Part shown: positions 6,717 to 7,434 of the stretch, piece by piece | Position numbering within the stretch: the stretch's first letter is position 1 | Layout of the letters: every line of letters starts with the position of its first letter | Assembly: GCA_001785175.1 (NCBI GenBank) | Contig: MFSY01000067.1 | Coordinates: forward strand, 6,176 to 13,609 | Origin: Candidatus Muproteobacteria bacterium RIFCSPHIGHO2_01_FULL_65_16 | GTDB lineage: Bacteria; Pseudomonadota; Gammaproteobacteria; Acidiferrobacterales; Sulfurifustaceae | Direction of reading: 5' to 3' | DNA length: 7,434 bases | Program-made: the position numbers and the translations under genes | The notes under the pieces: generated by a model | The model's input: the letters and a program-made list of their open reading frames with translations, nothing else | What the model was told of the DNA's origin: nothing | The model's database searches: none

Positions 6717-6730
6717 TTCAAAATTTTGAA
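6717..6730. promoter_or_regulatory. 14-bp perfect palindrome, candidate operator of the condensing-enzyme gene
   Basis: TTCAAAATTTTGAA is self-complementary over 14 bp. It lies just after TAAAAT (6709-6714), one mismatch from a sigma70 -10 hexamer, so it would straddle the transcription start; no good -35 is visible. A-tract-rich dyads are typical targets for Fis-type helix-turn-helix dimers. The neighbouring regulator is therefore a natural candidate to bind it, by inference only. Confidence 0.45.
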
Positions 6731-6750
6731 TGATAGAGATACGGCCAGTG

Positions 6751-6765
6751 GTTACCGGCTGTAAC
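6751..6765. promoter_or_regulatory. Interrupted dyad GTTAC-N5-GTAAC
   Basis: GTTAC (6751-6755) and GTAAC (6761-6765) form a 5-bp inverted repeat around CGGCT. It could be a second protein-binding site or a small hairpin in the leader. It is short enough to be chance. Confidence 0.25.
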
Positions 6766-6775
6766 AGGGTCGTTG

Positions 6776-6801
6776 CTCAAACACCCACACGGGTTTTTGA
6801 G
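6776..6801 (+). other. Leader hairpin upstream of the condensing-enzyme gene
   Basis: CTCAAACACCC (6776-6786) pairs with GGGTTTTTGAG (6791-6801) around ACAC, with one mismatch in 11. No run of T follows, so it is not a typical terminator for the regulator gene. In the transcript of the next gene it would be one of several stems in a leader of about 150 bases. Confidence 0.5.
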
Positions 6802-6824
6802 TCAGGAAAGGATTTCCGTACCGC

Positions 6825-6867
6825 TCTCCTGGTTCAAGGCCTGAATCCATCAACACGAACCAGGAGG
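6825..6867 (+). promoter_or_regulatory. Stem that would mask the Shine-Dalgarno of the condensing-enzyme gene
   Basis: CTCCTGGTTC (6826-6835) is exactly complementary to GAACCAGGAG (6857-6866), with one further U-G pair (6825 with 6867). The right arm contains the whole AGGAGG ribosome-binding site (6862-6867) of the gene starting at 6874, and the loop is 21 bases. In RNA this 10-11-bp stem would hide the ribosome-binding site. This would make translation dependent on melting, on a competing structure, on a bound protein or small RNA, or on upstream translation. The pairing is seen directly; a regulatory role is inferred. Confidence 0.5.
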
Positions 6868-6873
6868 ATCGGC

Positions 6874-7434
6874 ATGTATATGTACACCCAGGGCCATTCC
6901 CGTCTGATCAGCACCGGCGTTTATCTTCCCGAAGAGCGCGTAACCTCGCGCGAGATCATGGAGCAGTTCGACAGCGAGAACCGTCTCGGTGTGTCTGTTA
7001 ACTGGATCGAAAAGACGATGGGGATCAAAGAGCGCCGGGTGGCGCCCGCCGACATGCTTCCCTCGGACATGGCGACACGGGCCGCGCGCGAAGCGCTGGA
7101 AATCGCCGAGCTCCAACCGACGGAAATAGATGTCGTCATTTATGCGGGTGTTGTACGGGACTATCTACTGGAACCAGCCACCGCACATGTCGTTCAGGAC
7201 AAGATTGGCGCAACCAACGCCGTTGCCTTCGACGTGTCGAACGCCTGCCATGGATTCATGAACGGGATTCACCTGATGGACGCCCTCATCGCCACGGGGC
7301 AAGCGCGACGAGGATTGATCGTTACGGGCGAACAGGGGTCAAAATATACGTTGAAGGCCATCGACGCATTGCGTCAGACGACCGATCGGGAAGTGTTTCT
7401 CAGGCTGGCGGGTGGATTCACGATCGGAGACGCG
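6874..7434 (+). CDS. OleA/FabH-like 3-oxoacyl synthase III-type condensing enzyme, N-terminal part
   Basis: The frame is open to the window end, giving the first 187 residues of a family normally about 330-350 long. It belongs to the thiolase-superfamily KAS III group, which joins an acyl thioester to a second acyl substrate by Claisen condensation in the cytoplasm. Visible landmarks are GIKERRVA (50-57), RDYLLEPATA (95-104), the nucleophile Cys125 in FDVSNACHGFMNG (119-131), the strand GLIVTGEQ (147-154) and GFTIGDA at the edge. The RDYL(L)EP(A/S)TA segment, its Glu100 lying 25 residues before the Cys, and FDVSNAC resemble OleA as I recall it (Glu117 and Cys143) more than FabH. OleA makes beta-keto acids for long-chain olefins or ketones. 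FabH-like enzymes for lipid signals or polyketide starters remain possible. AGGAGG at 6862-6867 supports the ATG at 6874. The frame also stays open back to an ATG at 6730, but that one has no ribosome-binding site and would add 48 residues unlike the family. Confidence 0.88.
   Translation, partial: MYMYTQGHSRLISTGVYLPEERVTSREIMEQFDSENRLGVSVNWIEKTMGIKERRVAPADMLPSDMATRAAREALEIAELQPTEIDVVIYAGVVRDYLLEPATAHVVQDKIGATNAVAFDVSNACHGFMNGIHLMDALIATGQARRGLIVTGEQGSKYTLKAIDALRQTTDREVFLRLAGGFTIGDA

Noticed and set aside
6730..6873. ATG 6730 as the real start of the condensing enzyme
   Set aside because: The frame is open, but no ribosome-binding site precedes it, the added 48 residues do not resemble the family N-terminus, and AGGAGG is well placed for the ATG at 6874.

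Overview
This 7.4 kb window looks like chromosomal DNA from a high-GC proteobacterium, most likely a gammaproteobacterium. The reasons are an 808-residue FadE-type acyl-CoA dehydrogenase, a FadI/FadJ-type thiolase-hydratase pair, and intergenic palindromic repeats of a kind common in that group. The lineage is an inference from gene content; there is no rRNA or other marker gene.

Left part (1-4560, all on the minus strand): fatty-acid beta-oxidation. fadE (2134-4560) supplies the first oxidation step. A fadI-like thiolase (523-1815) overlaps by four bases a fadJ-like multifunctional protein (1-526, its C-terminal part outside the window). Together they cover acyl-CoA dehydrogenation, enoyl hydration, hydroxyacyl oxidation (the domain for this lies beyond the window) and thiolysis. 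The 318-bp gap between fadI and fadE holds several repeats: a GTAGGTTGGGTT-ended palindrome, an AACCGC(G/A)GAT-type inverted repeat, outer 11-bp inverted repeats and an AGCTGAT tandem that runs into the fadE stop codon.

Middle (4561-5121): a divergent intergenic region. It carries a compact 164-bp MITE-like element (4595-4758) with 15-bp terminal inverted repeats, a possible CTAT target duplication and five back-to-back hairpins. A further 360 bp without a recognisable gene follows, ending in a tandem 13-bp repeat just before the next gene.

Right part (5122-7434, plus strand): a differently composed two-gene segment. The first gene encodes a protein with about seven membrane helices, a GAF-like domain and a C-terminal Fis-type helix-turn-helix, but no AAA+ domain. 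The second, cut by the window end, is an OleA/FabH-like condensing enzyme of the thiolase superfamily. The 282-bp gap between them holds a 14-bp perfect palindrome, two further dyads and a 10-bp stem that would cover the Shine-Dalgarno sequence of the condensing enzyme.

The working model, which is inference, is that a membrane-bound sensor-regulator controls an acyl-condensing pathway (long-chain olefin/ketone or a lipid-derived signal) placed beside the beta-oxidation genes that handle the same acyl-CoA pool. The regulator and the structured leader of the condensing enzyme are the parts most worth a second look.
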